From: Leptospira harrisiae
GTDB taxonomy: Bacteria > Spirochaetota > Leptospiria > Leptospirales > Leptospiraceae
Assembly (NCBI RefSeq): GCF_002811945.1
Contig: NZ_NPDX01000003.1
Coordinates: 62,001 to 126,000, forward strand
Length of the DNA: 64,000 nucleotides
Direction: 5' to 3'
Below, piece by piece: positions 20,572 through 29,494 of this stretch (positions are counted from its first letter, which is position 1; every line of letters starts with the position of its first letter). The notes under the pieces were generated by a model. The model saw only the letters and a program-made list of their open reading frames with translations, searched no databases and was not told the DNA's origin. The translations under genes were made by a program, and so were the position numbers.

Positions 20572-23309
20572 CGAGCTATATCCAATACTTCGTAAACAGT
20601 TTCTGTAGCACCAAATACAAGTGTTGCTTCATTGCCAGAGTGTTTTCCAAGTAATGATTTTGCTAGTGGGGATTGGTAAGAAATGATATTCTTTTCTGTA
20701 TCCGCATCCCAAGCACCAAGGATAGAATAAGTAACCACTTCACCAGTTTGTTTGTTTTTCAAACGAACGGTAGTTCCAATTCCAACCTTTTCCGCTTTTA
20801 CATCACTTAAGTCGAGGATCCTTGCACTTTTCAGTTCAGCTTCCAAACGTTTGATCGCTGCTTGCAACTGTGCTTGTTTTTCCATAGCTGCTTTGTATTC
20901 TGCGTTTTCTCTTAAGTCCCCTTTTTCTTGGGCCTCTCCGATATCACGAGAGTTTTCCGCCATCTCAACATTCACAAGATGTTCAAACTCAAGTTTCTTC
21001 GCATTAAAAGCACGACGAGTGACAAGCACTACATCACTTGGAAGATTTGCTAAAGGATCATCATCAGCATCTTCCTCCGAATCATATTCATCCCAAACAA
21101 TGTTTGGTTTGAGTTCGTTGATAAGAGCATACAGTTGGTCTTTTTCTAAATCAGTTACGTAAGGAACTTCTTTGAATAGAGCAAATAGTTTACGCACATA
21201 TTCATCGTCTGCATTGGTGAGGATGTCACGCAAAAGGCTATTATCTTTTCCAAACAGAATGTCCATCGCTTGGTTTTTAAGTTTAGTTCCTTTGTCTTCA
21301 ATCTTCGCAAGTGGCTTCAGAATACGGAACACACGAAGAACCAAATCTTCTTCGCTGACTTTCAACCAATCGAATTTCCAAGTATGTGACAAGATTGATT
21401 TAGCAACCCAAAGGAAAACTTCAGGGTTTTCTTTTGATTTGTTACAAACTGTTTCCACAAACAAATTGAGTTCAGCAAACTTATCATCAGAAACAAGGTT
21501 TTGGAAAACCGAACGGTTTACCTTTACTGGAACTTCAAACAATAATCCAATGAGGATGTTGATTGCTTCTGGATGGTGCGCACGGATGAGATCCTTAAAT
21601 CCCTTTTTGATATCCGTGTTTTCCAAACCTTTGGAAATTTTCAAAGCTTCATCTTTTGTAAAAGATTGGATGAGAGTCTTTAGTTCTGGCTCACGAATTT
21701 TATGAGTGAACTCTTCTGCAGGCCATGCCTTACTTGCTTCTTCGAGATATAAATAAGCCGAAAGTTTACGAAGAGGATCTCTCGCAGTTTCTTCTTCACT
21801 ATAGTGTGAGATAAAGAAATCACCTGCTTCCGCTGCTTCATCTGCATCACGAACCGCTTCCATAGCAATTTCTAGTTTTTTATTCACGTCATTACTTGCT
21901 TGGAATTTCTGTGTGAGAGTTTCGGAGTGAGTGATCGGTTTTTCGTGATAAACCACTTCATCCTTTTTCTTAGGATTCATTCCGATGTTCGCTTCTTTTT
22001 TAAGAACCGATTTTACCTTAGCCCACCATTTTGACCACTCGTCTGCTTTTAGGAAGGTTCCGATGAGTTCGTTCTTCATATCAGCAATGATCATACGGTT
22101 GTCGTAAGATTTCAGAAGTTGTTTTAAGAACTCAGCTAAGTTCTCAGCAAACATTGTATTGATGGCTTGTTTATCTTCGTAGTGTTGTACCCAAATATGA
22201 TCCTTCTTCAAAGGTTTCAGTGAAGTGATTGCCATTTGGATGGAAAGTTTATGATCTTTTTTTTCTTCAAAATCAACAAAGATAGAGTCACCAGTTTGGG
22301 ATATAGAAGTGATTTTACCAACACCCCAATTTCTATGCATTACATAGTTACCGGTATCAAATACGATATTTCTTTCGAAGTTAGTGATACAAAGTTTTAC
22401 AGGTTTACGGTTGTTACCTAGTTCACTCATTTTTAGGAAATCTTCCAGAAGTGAGTGTGCTACGTATTTTTGTTTATAAGCACGAATGAGTTCGTTTCTT
22501 GCTTTTTGAGAAGCGGCTTCGTGTTCTAAAATCTTTTTTAGGAAGTAGATCACATGATCCCAATCTTCCATCGCTTTAAAAGGTTCAACGATTGGATAAA
22601 GAAGACCAACTAACCGAGTTTTTTCTCTTTGGCCAAGAAGGATACGTTCAATTTTATCAAAGAAAGAAACGTCTTCATAATTGTTTTGAACGATGGTAGG
22701 CCAAATTTCCTCCATCTGAACGTATTCTTTATTTTTTGCATACATCTCAACAGCAAGTTTGAGATAGGAAATTGCTTTTGGTTTGTCCTCTTCCATAATG
22801 GAAAAGCCATATTTTTTTGCAATCTCAGGGTTCTTGCGATCTTGTTTCGCAAGTTTCTCAAGAACCACTTTAAGTTCTTTGTTTTTCTTGAGTTTATCAA
22901 GTGCCTCAGCTTTGACACGGAGTGCTAACCTGTGGTCACCAAATCGTAAAATAGAATCTGTAATGTATTCAATGATAGTCCATTTTGCATGTGCTTTGAA
23001 AGCATCCAAAATGTTCTTCACCAAATTTGCATCTCCCATGGAATCTTCCATAAAAGAAATAATCATTAACATATATTTGGCGGAGATAGACTCAGGATGT
23101 TCTTTGAAATGGTCTTCAATTTTTTGTTTAGCTTCCGCTAAACGATCTTCTGCCTTATATGCATCAATGACATCGTCAAAGATTTTGAATTTAGAAACGG
23201 GAACCGTTCCTGCATCAGCACGTACATAAATTTCCTCATTAAATAGAGGAGTTAGTTTGTCGTTGTCGGCGATTTTGTTTGATTTGTCTTCGGTAATAGT
23301 ATCAGGCAT
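20544..23309 (-). CDS. greA: Giant spirochete-type GreA with helical-repeat and CarD-like N-terminal region
   Basis: A 921-residue protein; a normal GreA has about 158. The last 160 residues are GreA: a coiled coil with GDLRENAEYKAAMEK at 797-811, keeping the acidic tip Asp and Glu that promote RNA cleavage in stalled RNA polymerase, then the FKBP-like domain (VGIGTTVRLKNKQTGEVVTYSILG, ...SPLAKSLLGKHSGNEAT). Residues 40-300 are TPR/HEAT-like helices. At about 315-368, TGNYVMHRNWGVGKITSI...VDFEEKKDHKLSI resembles the CarD/TRCF RNA-polymerase-binding fold. Long GreA proteins are known in Borrelia and Treponema; the CarD-like reading is mine. Confidence 0.92.
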   Translation of the reverse strand: MPDTITEDKSNKIADNDKLTPLFNEEIYVRADAGTVPVSKFKIFDDVIDAYKAEDRLAEAKQKIEDHFKEHPESISAKYMLMIISFMEDSMGDANLVKNILDAFKAHAKWTIIEYITDSILRFGDHRLALRVKAEALDKLKKNKELKVVLEKLAKQDRKNPEIAKKYGFSIMEEDKPKAISYLKLAVEMYAKNKEYVQMEEIWPTIVQNNYEDVSFFDKIERILLGQREKTRLVGLLYPIVEPFKAMEDWDHVIYFLKKILEHEAASQKARNELIRAYKQKYVAHSLLEDFLKMSELGNNRKPVKLCITNFERNIVFDTGNYVMHRNWGVGKITSISQTGDSIFVDFEEKKDHKLSIQMAITSLKPLKKDHIWVQHYEDKQAINTMFAENLAEFLKQLLKSYDNRMIIADMKNELIGTFLKADEWSKWWAKVKSVLKKEANIGMNPKKKDEVVYHEKPITHSETLTQKFQASNDVNKKLEIAMEAVRDADEAAEAGDFFISHYSEEETARDPLRKLSAYLYLEEASKAWPAEEFTHKIREPELKTLIQSFTKDEALKISKGLENTDIKKGFKDLIRAHHPEAINILIGLLFEVPVKVNRSVFQNLVSDDKFAELNLFVETVCNKSKENPEVFLWVAKSILSHTWKFDWLKVSEEDLVLRVFRILKPLAKIEDKGTKLKNQAMDILFGKDNSLLRDILTNADDEYVRKLFALFKEVPYVTDLEKDQLYALINELKPNIVWDEYDSEEDADDDPLANLPSDVVLVTRRAFNAKKLEFEHLVNVEMAENSRDIGEAQEKGDLRENAEYKAAMEKQAQLQAAIKRLEAELKSARILDLSDVKAEKVGIGTTVRLKNKQTGEVVTYSILGAWDADTEKNIISYQSPLAKSLLGKHSGNEATLVFGATETVYEVLDIARYSMTGQEA

Positions 23310-23450
23310 GAAAAGAATCTCCCTCTTCGTATTTCCAATAAAGGGTGTTCATTGTTCCTATAAAGTTGTTACGGTAAATTTAGCGATGAATCCGCGAAAA
23401 GAACAGTCCTAGAGTTCATTTTCCAGGTCCGTTCGATTCTGTAAAGTCAA

Positions 23451-23476
23451 AAAACCCAGCCGATTGACTGGGTTTT
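23451..23476 (-). terminator. Rho-independent terminator after the flaA operon
   Basis: AAAACCCAG (23451-23459) pairs with CTGGGTTTT (23468-23476) around an eight-base loop. On the minus strand it ends in a run of T about 40 bases past the flaA1 stop. A second short hairpin, GTCC/GGAC with an adjoining T-run, lies at 23483-23500 just before it. Confidence 0.75.
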
Positions 23477-23515
23477 CCTTTAGTCCCAAGGGACCTTTTT
23501 TAGTGAGTGAGGATT

Positions 23516-24502
23516 CTACTTGTTTTGGGAAGAACCGTTGCTCCCGCCACAATCACGAATTTTTGCGCCTGTGGAGATCGCCCCGGACTTCTGAAGCATT
23601 TGCTCCATCTTAACTTTGTTTTTACAATCTTCTTCATCAAAGTCAAGGTTTGCCCCATCAAAGTGAACTTCGAAAGTGTCCGCAAGGACTCGGAGTTCGT
23701 CAAAGAAAAGGTAAACCGCTTCAGGCCCAGTATTGTGTCTGGAACGAATTTTAAACTGTTTGAAGATTAGGTTTCTTGTCGCAGGGAATGCATTTGCTTC
23801 TTGCGGGATTCCTGGAGGAATGATGATGTGGAGAGGTCTCCAACCCACAAAGTCCAAAGATCCGAAAGGGAAAATATGGCTATTGCCATTATAGTCCTCA
23901 ATCCAACCTTCTAAATCGTATTCGTTACCACGGCCGAGAACCCAAACAGAAATCGCTTTTACATTTCCCGGAGCTTCAATTCCGTAAACTTTTTCGATTT
24001 TCTTTTTGTTATCTGCATCGATATAAGGTCTCGCACGAGTGACTTCATACTCAGGAGCACGAGGTGGACGAACCGTCACAACATTGTTTCCAGGGAAAGT
24101 GAATTGGAATTTAACTGCCAAAACTTTTGCATTTCCTGCATCGACGTTTTTCACATCGCCTGGTTTTCCGGGAATTAGTTTTACTTCTCTCATCACAAGT
24201 GGAGATTTCACAGGGTCATTGAGAACAGGTGAATATTTATTGTTCTCATCATATTTCATATCCCCAGTACCATCTTTGTTCACACCATCTTTGTCAGTGA
24301 ACACTTCCCAGCCAAATGGCGCAGAAGAAACAGGAGAGTCCCAAGATTCGATTGTAATGGCTTTGAGTTCCAGAGCTCCAATATCGTTTCCAATTGGTGT
24401 TGCCACTCCATTGGAAACTTTGTACTGTGCTTGGGCAAAACCAATCAGAGCGATGGAGGATAGAGCAAGTAATGTTAGGATTTTTGTTTTTTTGTTTTCC
24501 AT
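23516..24502 (-). CDS. flaA1: Flagellar filament outer-layer (sheath) protein FlaA, long paralogue
   Basis: A 328-residue exported protein of the spirochete periplasmic flagellar filament. The signal peptide is [26 protein letters not shown] with AQA cleavage. FlaA features include [42 protein letters not shown] and [12 protein letters not shown], all shared with the neighbouring paralogue. Two cysteines occur only in the C-terminal tail. It lies 16 bases after flaA2 and ends in a strong terminator. The FlaA1/FlaA2 numbering follows my recollection that the upstream, shorter gene in Leptospira is flaA2, so the symbol is less certain than the family. Confidence 0.88.
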   Translation of the reverse strand: MENKKTKILTLLALSSIALIGFAQAQYKVSNGVATPIGNDIGALELKAITIESWDSPVSSAPFGWEVFTDKDGVNKDGTGDMKYDENNKYSPVLNDPVKSPLVMREVKLIPGKPGDVKNVDAGNAKVLAVKFQFTFPGNNVVTVRPPRAPEYEVTRARPYIDADNKKKIEKVYGIEAPGNVKAISVWVLGRGNEYDLEGWIEDYNGNSHIFPFGSLDFVGWRPLHIIIPPGIPQEANAFPATRNLIFKQFKIRSRHNTGPEAVYLFFDELRVLADTFEVHFDGANLDFDEEDCKNKVKMEQMLQKSGAISTGAKIRDCGGSNGSSQNK

Positions 24503-24518
24503 TGTTCCTTTCTCCTGC

Positions 24519-25235
24519 TTACCAATTGTCCTTAATTTCAGAACCAGGGTATTTTGCTTCGGATCTGTCGGTTCTCACTTGGAGGTCATCTACATAAAAG
24601 TAAAAGTCCCCTGCTACTTCGTGAACATCAGATGTCACAAAAAGAGAAACGAAATGCAGGTTTTTATCTAAAAGCGCAAATCTTGTACTTTGTGGAATAA
24701 ATCCTGGAATGGTTGCCGTAAGTTTTCTCCATCCGAAGAAATCCAAACGACCCAAACGGATATTATGTGTTACGTCTTTATAATCTCTAAATTTTGCAAA
24801 TAAAGTATGTCTGTATTTTCTTCCGAGAACCCAAACAGAGATTTGTCTTACTTTCCCTTTGATGATGTATTCATGTGGAGGGGATAATTCAACCCGATCC
24901 AAACCTTTAGCAGCAAAATGTGTTTTGACTCCTAAAATATGGTTCTTTTCGACTTTATCACCACCATCTTCTGGTACAGTTTTTTCATCGAATACATCTT
25001 TGATGAGCCCGCGTTGAACGAGTTTCAAAGTTCTTGTTTCTCCGAGTGGAGTGGTAGCTTTCACTCTCCAATCCTCAGCCTCTTCAAAATCATCTAAAAC
25101 GATTTTTCTAAGAGGGCTATCCTCATCATTTGCAGTGTTAGCTGTATTTTGTCCGCCAGTATCTGCCTGTGCGTACAACATTCCTATTGAAAGGAAGAGG
25201 CCTAACAACAGTTTGGTCATTCCTAATTTCCCCAT
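24519..25235 (-). CDS. flaA2: Flagellar filament outer-layer (sheath) protein FlaA, short paralogue
   Basis: A 238-residue exported FlaA-family protein. The signal is [24 protein letters not shown]. Core FlaA segments are visible: [40 protein letters not shown] and [12 protein letters not shown]. FlaA proteins coat the FlaB core and shape the helical filament and cell. The start at 25235 is chosen because AGGAG lies eight bases upstream; a GTG at 25244 is in frame but overlaps that site. It begins 11 bases after the PUR-domain gene, so the three genes form one transcript with flaA1 last. Confidence 0.88.
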   Translation of the reverse strand: MGKLGMTKLLLGLFLSIGMLYAQADTGGQNTANTANDEDSPLRKIVLDDFEEAEDWRVKATTPLGETRTLKLVQRGLIKDVFDEKTVPEDGGDKVEKNHILGVKTHFAAKGLDRVELSPPHEYIIKGKVRQISVWVLGRKYRHTLFAKFRDYKDVTHNIRLGRLDFFGWRKLTATIPGFIPQSTRFALLDKNLHFVSLFVTSDVHEVAGDFYFYVDDLQVRTDRSEAKYPGSEIKDNW

Positions 25236-25246
25236 GAAACTCACTC

Positions 25247-25486
25247 CTAAAAGGCTCCTAACTCCGGGTCTTTCGTATTCTCATTATCGGATATCCGGCT
25301 TTTAAATTGATTCAAGATTTCGATCATTCGATCGATTCCTTCTGCCGGAAGAAAGATCGAGGATTTTTTGCTATTCGACCACTCCGATACTTTCAGGTAG
25401 AATCCAGCCTGGTTTTTCTTCAAATCCACCAAGAAGGTCTTATTTTGTGTTACGATCTTCTCGGTTAGGATTTCGGGGTCCACCAT
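25247..25486 (-). CDS. PUR-domain (DUF3276/BpuR-like) nucleic-acid-binding protein
   Basis: A 79-residue protein with the pattern of bacterial PUR-alpha-like domains: KTFLVDLKKNQAGFYLKVSEW for the beta-strands, then SSIFLPAEGIDRMIEILNQFKS for the closing helix. The Borrelia relative BpuR binds DNA and RNA and tunes gene expression. Here the gene leads the flaA operon, 11 bases before flaA2, so autoregulation or control of flaA translation is a reasonable guess. The start ATG at 25486 has GAAGGA a few bases upstream. The family call is by pattern only. Confidence 0.65.
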   Translation of the reverse strand: MVDPEILTEKIVTQNKTFLVDLKKNQAGFYLKVSEWSNSKKSSIFLPAEGIDRMIEILNQFKSRISDNENTKDPELGAF

Positions 25487-25636
25487 GCATTCCTTCTCCC
25501 TGCCTACGTAAATAGTATCGGATTCCGAAACCCATTCCTTAGCTGTAATAGGAAGAAACTGAGGAATGGAAAAGGTTTTTTCGAAAGTGATCGATAAAAA
25601 ATCCAGATTTGAATGAATTTTGTCTCTTTGGATCGG

Positions 25637-26107
25637 TTACGCGAATCGTTTCCGTAATTCCCGAGCATAAGCCAAGTCATGGGTTAGCTTTCGGAGTCTA
25701 CGGATGTAATAATGGGTCACTTCTTTGTAGAATTTGAGTTCCATTTCTTTGTTTTTAGAAAACATATCATGCAAATCAGCGTAACGGAGTTCATAAAGTT
25801 CGGTATTTTCTTTGGCTTCCACTTTGGCAGATCGTTTTTCATCATCAAAAAAAGGCAATTCCCCAAAGTGGTCCCCTTCTCCGAGAGTGATGAGGTTCAC
25901 GTCGTCCCCGTGGCTAGTCGATGTGGAAATTTGTAAAGTTCCATATTTCACGATGTACATGGACTCAGCTTCTTCGCCCATATCATACAAAACATTTCTA
26001 GGAGGCAGGTGGACTTCCCGGATTTTTTCAGCAATGTGTAACAGTTCGTCTTGGTTTAACTTTTGGAAGAGATATATTTTTTTGAGACTCTCTACTTTAG
26101 TATTCAT
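25637..26107 (-). CDS. Stand-alone cyclic-nucleotide-binding-domain protein
   Basis: A 156-residue protein consisting of one CRP-type sensory domain. The phosphate-binding cassette is recognisable as GEGDHFGELPFFDDEKRSAKVEAKENTEL, with the Glu in FGE and the Arg in KRSA that contact the cyclic nucleotide. No helix-turn-helix follows: the last 45 residues are charged helices (YYIRRLRKLTHDLAYARELRKRFA). It may bind cAMP or cGMP and act on a partner protein. It is encoded 150 bases upstream of the PUR-flaA operon on the same strand. Confidence 0.85.
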   Translation of the reverse strand: MNTKVESLKKIYLFQKLNQDELLHIAEKIREVHLPPRNVLYDMGEEAESMYIVKYGTLQISTSTSHGDDVNLITLGEGDHFGELPFFDDEKRSAKVEAKENTELYELRYADLHDMFSKNKEMELKFYKEVTHYYIRRLRKLTHDLAYARELRKRFA

Positions 26108-26294
26108 TCATACTCCTAGGATTTCTCTGAAAATGGGGGAATTTAGCGAATTTGCAAGAGAAAATTAAGTAGATAGACCCACGATTTTTTATGGACAAAT
26201 GGGACGGGATAGTACTAATATTTTCAATTCTCCTCGTCTACTAGGGGGAAACGCTAGGGACAAAAGATTCCTAGTTCCAAACAAAGGGAAATTT

Positions 26295-26915
26295 ATGACA
26301 CCTAAAAAGAAGGTATTACTGGTTGAAGACCACGCCGTCACTCGAGTTGGCGTAAAACATGTTGTGAACTCTTCGGCTGATTTTGAAGTCGTGGGGGAGG
26401 CGGAACATTCTTCTCAAATCGCCCCCCTCTTAAATGAAACTAAGCCCGACTTTGTTCTCCTCGATTTAAGAATCCCAGGAGAGAACGTGCTCAATATGGT
26501 GAAAGATTGGAAAAAAGAACATCCCCATTTGAAAGTGGTGACCCTCACCATGCTTGATGAACAACCCATTGTTCATTCTGCCATTGAAGCCGGTGTGGAT
26601 GGATATCTTTTAAAGAGTGATGACCTAAGCAGTCTAACCAAAAACCTGAACGAAATTGCTTCAGGAAAAACAGTATATTCCAAAAATCTAAAACTCAGTT
26701 TCAACCGCAAACCACAAGATGGAAAAGTGGCAAACAAAAAGGAAAAACAAATTTTGACCCTTCTTGGACACGGGAAAACCTACCAAGAAATTGGGACGGA
26801 GATTGGCCTTTCCAAACGAACTGTGGAATACCATGTTGGTCGCCTAAAAGACAGATTTAATGCAAAAACTGTTGCGGAACTTATTGGTCGTGCCAAAGAA
26901 CAAATGTTAATCTAA
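26295..26915 (+). CDS. NarL/FixJ-family response regulator
   Basis: A 206-residue regulator with an N-terminal receiver (VLLVEDHAVTRVGV, phospho-acceptor D57 in DFVLLDLRIPGE, Lys in GYLLKSDD) and a C-terminal LuxR-type helix-turn-helix (KEKQILTLLGHGKTYQEIGTEIGLSKRTVEYHVGRL). It should bind DNA as a phosphorylated dimer. The frame is open from 26199, but MTPKKKVLLVEDH at 26295 is the normal start and follows AAAGGGAA. The gene ends over the last 4 bases of the convergent hybrid kinase gene. The kinase could be its partner, though convergent placement is weak evidence. Confidence 0.9.
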   Translation: MTPKKKVLLVEDHAVTRVGVKHVVNSSADFEVVGEAEHSSQIAPLLNETKPDFVLLDLRIPGENVLNMVKDWKKEHPHLKVVTLTMLDEQPIVHSAIEAGVDGYLLKSDDLSSLTKNLNEIASGKTVYSKNLKLSFNRKPQDGKVANKKEKQILTLLGHGKTYQEIGTEIGLSKRTVEYHVGRLKDRFNAKTVAELIGRAKEQMLI

Positions 26916-29323
26916 ATTTCTAGATCTAACAGTCGTTTAACCGCTTCTACCAACTTTTCATCGGGGGATGTTTTTGTTAAAAAAGCATCTCCTCCAATTT
27001 CGATGACAGTTGTTTCCAATTTATAACCAGTATTCGGATCTGTATGAGAACTAGAAACAAGGAGAGAGCGAATCTCTTCCATTTCTGAATTCGAATACAA
27101 ATCTCTTAAAAAATCCACTCCCGTTTTTTCGGGCATGGAATAGTCTACGATGATTAGGTCAGGTTTCAATCGGCCCACAGAAAGAAGGGCATGGTCTGGA
27201 TACTCTTCTTCCCAAAGGATACAAGGAAGGTCTTTTAATACTTTCCTGATTTGTTTTCTGTATCCCGGATTGTCATCTAGTACCAATACAATTTTTTCAA
27301 AGTTTGGTAGCAATAATTCTACCGAGGTTCCATGGTCTTCTTCAGAGCGTACAATGAGTTCGGCACCATGACGTTCTGCCACCTCTTTGCAGAAGGCTAT
27401 GCCAACCCCTGCCCCCATCTCATCCGCTGTTCCTTTTCTGACAAAAAGAAAACCTTCTTCGAGAATGTGTTCGGCCCAATAGGGTGGCATTCCAATCCCT
27501 GTATCAATCACTTTCAAACTCCAATGTTTATTGGATTCTGTTAAGGAAATTTCCACAGTCCCAGATTCTTTTGTGAATTTCACTGCATTTGTAAGTAAAT
27601 TCCAAATCAAATGTTCGATTAAATTGGGATCACCAATTCCTATAGAAGATTCTTCCATACGAGTGATGATGGAAATATTTTTTGGTCCTGCCATCTCTTG
27701 AACTCTTTCGATGAGTTGGTCCGTGATTTGGCGAAAATCAAAGAGTTGGTAATCAGGAAACACAGATGCATTTTGGAATCTGGAATATTTAATGAGTTCC
27801 TCAACCATACTTAGGATGTTTTTAAGGCCAGTGGAAGCCTCACCAAGCACCTGTTTTGCTCTTTCCGGAGAAAGGGAAGGAGGTGATTCAGTCAGTAAAT
27901 TGAAAACAGATGAAATTCCAAAAAGAGGAGACCGAATGTCATGAGAAACAATGGAGATAAATTTATCTTTTAATTCCCCTGTTTTTTCAGCTTTTTCTTT
28001 TTCTTTTTTTAGTTCTAAGGTTTCCCATTCCACTTCTTTTCGTAAATTGAGCGTTAGGTATTCGGCGGTTTCCCATGTATGTGCATTTTGTTTGGAAATT
28101 ACGATTGCAAGGCACATACAAAAAATGGCAAACCCCAGTTCCGTGAGCATAGGTAAGTCCCAACGTTTGAAAAAGACAACAGAGTCATAAATTGTTGCGG
28201 ATAAAATGACCAGAGTTCCAAACAAAATGATACTTCCAATGTATCTTGTTTCCCTTTGTAAACAAGAACGAAACGAAGCAACCATAGCAAGTATAAGAAT
28301 AAAAGACATGTAAACTTGGCTAAAAATAAGGAGTTTGGTGTACACTGCGTACGGTGTTGTCATTATGATTAACAATTCCAATAGAATTGGAATCATAAGA
28401 TATTTTTTGTATTTTTCAGGAAAAAAGTTTGTTTGGTTTTGGAAAAAAAACAAAAGGCTAAAAATCTGAATCCCACAAAAGGCAATGTATTCCAAACGGA
28501 TTTGAAACATTTCGAGCCCATCGGAAGCCACAAACCAATCCCTTGACACTCGATCAAAAAGTAAAATGCGAACGAGCCAAGAAATACAAAGTAAAGAAAA
28601 CCAAAGAGGAGACTTATCTTTTTTTCGGTGGATGAATAAAAACAAATGAGAAAGGGCAAGGACAAGGAAAATGGCAAAGAAAAATGCTTTTTTTCTTTCT
28701 TTAAACCGTAAATACAAAACTGTTTTTCCCACTTCACCTAATACAGGTGAATAATATGGACCACCACGTGAATAGAGATAGTTAGAAATTTGTAAGTATA
28801 TGACTGTGGAAGGTGTTGCACGAAAAGACCTTCCTGTTTCTAAAAAATAACCAACAGAACCTTCTTTGGTTTTGGAAACTTTTCCTGCTGAGCCAAGGAG
28901 TACAAGACCTCTTTCTACATTATGGTAATAAGCCCTGTATGCTGAAGAAGTTTCCCTAAGATAAAACATTAAATTGATGTGGTCTTTGACCTTTAACTTC
29001 AAACGGTAAGTGACAAACCCATGGGCTGGAAGGTTTTGGTTCACCCAATAGGCAGGTATGGCGAGCCTTGTAGGTTCTTTTTGATCGAGAGCCTTAAATT
29101 CTTCTTCAGTTTCCGGAAGTTCCCCAGGAAAGGCATCCCACTCACCTGCAAGTGGAAAAGGATCCAAAGTTTTTGGGTCTTCTTCAGAAAGATCGAGGAT
29201 TCCTCCGACAATGGTTTTCGCTGGTGCCAAGGAAGGAATGGAGCGATTGCATTGAAAAAAAACGGAAACGAGAAGGAGAAACAAAATAGATCGAAATAAA
29301 GAGGAAATCGAGAAACGTGCCAC
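26912..29323 (-). CDS. 7TM-DISM hybrid histidine kinase
   Basis: An 803-residue membrane sensor. A signal peptide with a possible lipobox (VFFQC, C25) is followed by an extracytoplasmic beta domain, with GEWDAFPGEL and ISNYLYSRGGPYY typical of DISMED2. Seven helices then run from about 213 to 410. The HisKA box is FISIVSHDIRSPL with H461. The ATPase domain has NLLTNAVKF, DTGIGMPP and GAGVGIAFCKEVAERHG. A C-terminal receiver has D727 in DLIIVDYSMPEKTG. It probably senses a ligand outside and relays phosphate internally and then to other regulators. Confidence 0.92.
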   Translation of the reverse strand: MARFSISSLFRSILFLLLVSVFFQCNRSIPSLAPAKTIVGGILDLSEEDPKTLDPFPLAGEWDAFPGELPETEEEFKALDQKEPTRLAIPAYWVNQNLPAHGFVTYRLKLKVKDHINLMFYLRETSSAYRAYYHNVERGLVLLGSAGKVSKTKEGSVGYFLETGRSFRATPSTVIYLQISNYLYSRGGPYYSPVLGEVGKTVLYLRFKERKKAFFFAIFLVLALSHLFLFIHRKKDKSPLWFSLLCISWLVRILLFDRVSRDWFVASDGLEMFQIRLEYIAFCGIQIFSLLFFFQNQTNFFPEKYKKYLMIPILLELLIIMTTPYAVYTKLLIFSQVYMSFILILAMVASFRSCLQRETRYIGSIILFGTLVILSATIYDSVVFFKRWDLPMLTELGFAIFCMCLAIVISKQNAHTWETAEYLTLNLRKEVEWETLELKKEKEKAEKTGELKDKFISIVSHDIRSPLFGISSVFNLLTESPPSLSPERAKQVLGEASTGLKNILSMVEELIKYSRFQNASVFPDYQLFDFRQITDQLIERVQEMAGPKNISIITRMEESSIGIGDPNLIEHLIWNLLTNAVKFTKESGTVEISLTESNKHWSLKVIDTGIGMPPYWAEHILEEGFLFVRKGTADEMGAGVGIAFCKEVAERHGAELIVRSEEDHGTSVELLLPNFEKIVLVLDDNPGYRKQIRKVLKDLPCILWEEEYPDHALLSVGRLKPDLIIVDYSMPEKTGVDFLRDLYSNSEMEEIRSLLVSSSHTDPNTGYKLETTVIEIGGDAFLTKTSPDEKLVEAVKRLLDLEI

Positions 29324-29494
29324 ATCCTAACCTTAAAAAGAATTTCGAAAAACTCAAATCATATTAGTACGTGTACGAGAAATTTATTCTTTTTGTCACG
29401 ATTTTATGGATCTAAAAGCCCTCCGCAAGGAACACCTTAGAAAACATTGACGAAGGATTCAAAACCGAAAGGAATAGAGGATTCGGGGGAAGTG

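Noticed and set aside
24039..24671. Open 210-residue plus-strand frame opposite flaA1
   Set aside because: It is antisense to a clear FlaA coding sequence, has low-complexity Ser/Phe content and no ribosome site; it looks like a shadow of codon bias.
29365..29377. Near-palindrome GTACGTGTAC in the divergent region before the DUF853 gene
   Set aside because: It is imperfect, short and occurs once; no regulator can be linked to it.
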